Part shown: piece by piece, positions 63,926 to 64,000 of the stretch | Layout: each line of letters begins with the position of its first letter | Position numbering within the stretch: position 1 is the stretch's first letter | Assembly: GCF_001485435.1 (NCBI RefSeq) | Contig: NZ_BCMS01000001.1 | Location: 1,931,501 to 1,995,500, forward strand | Length of the DNA: 64,000 bases | Reading direction: 5' to 3' | DNA from: Deinococcus grandis | GTDB lineage: Bacteria > Deinococcota > Deinococci > Deinococcales > Deinococcaceae | Made by a program: the position numbers and the translations under genes | Notes under the pieces: generated by a model | The model's input: only the letters and a program-made list of their open reading frames with translations | What the model was told of the DNA's origin: nothing | The model's database searches: none

Positions 63926-64000
63926 GTGAAACAATTCCTGTTGACTGCCCTGCTGCTGTCCGGGGCTGCCCTGGCTCAGACCGACACGACCGCGCCCGCG
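63926..64000 (+). CDS. Exported protein, 5' end only
   Basis: The GTG at 63926 opens a frame that runs off the window. The 25 residues visible are a Sec signal peptide (KQFLLTALLLSGAALAQ) with a cleavage site before Gln/Thr. The promoter geometry supports the start. Nothing can be said of the mature protein. Confidence 0.7.
   Translation, partial: MKQFLLTALLLSGAALAQTDTTAPA

Overview
The window is high-GC chromosomal DNA and almost certainly comes from a Deinococcus. The protein families fit: a FemABX-type peptidoglycan transferase, class Ib ribonucleotide reductase beside a B12-dependent MetH, a CBM41 pullulanase, FAS1 proteins and a DarA-type c-di-AMP receptor. So does the promoter style: at least a dozen genes start 6-8 nt downstream of a TANNNT -10 box with no room for a ribosome binding site. 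That is the leaderless-mRNA pattern known from Deinococcus. I saw no tRNA, rRNA, CRISPR array, prophage or transposase gene, and the content looks like ordinary core chromosome.

Layout. 0-6.2 kb: tctBA (tripartite tricarboxylate transporter membrane subunits), a small protein, a large SARP/BTAD-AAA regulator, and a DJ-1/monooxygenase pair. 6.3-11 kb: a SAM-I riboswitch with its terminator, then metH-metF. 11.4-12.7 kb: an exported DUF4139 protein. 12.8-19.1 kb: a five-gene peptide ABC operon with a strong promoter. 19.3-23.4 kb: potABCD (polyamine uptake). 23.5-30.3 kb: two exported peptidoglycan hydrolases, a pentapeptide protein, methionine aminopeptidase, an M55 D-aminopeptidase and small secreted or membrane proteins. 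30.5-34.2 kb: a 1234-residue secreted pullulanase. 34.3-40 kb: a nucleoside hydrolase, a JAMM peptidase/P-loop pair, and divergent ftsK. 40-45 kb: a triple-FAS1 protein, a phosphoesterase and an ABC-2 exporter. 45.5-50.7 kb: a winged-helix protein, a c-di-AMP receptor and the haem operon hemE-hemH-hemY. 50.7-55.5 kb: a structured leader RNA followed by thioesterase-nrdI-nrdE-nrdF-nrdH. 55.5-64 kb: a HAD hydrolase, polA, a tiny membrane protein, a DUF2227 protein, a subtilase lipoprotein, a FemX-like transferase and the start of an exported protein.

The most unusual signals are non-coding. (1) Five inverted-repeat elements are built from 7-nt units, with purine-rich GGWNGAT-like heptads followed by their complements. 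All lie inside operons: one in frame inside metH, one forming the metH tail before metF, two in the pot operon, and one between nrdE and nrdF. (2) Three elements of about 135-155 bp have terminal inverted repeats and internal hairpins, and each abuts the stop codon of a gene. (3) The roughly 230-nt leader upstream of the ribonucleotide reductase operon resembles a cobalamin-type riboswitch, which would link B12 supply to use of the B12-independent enzyme.
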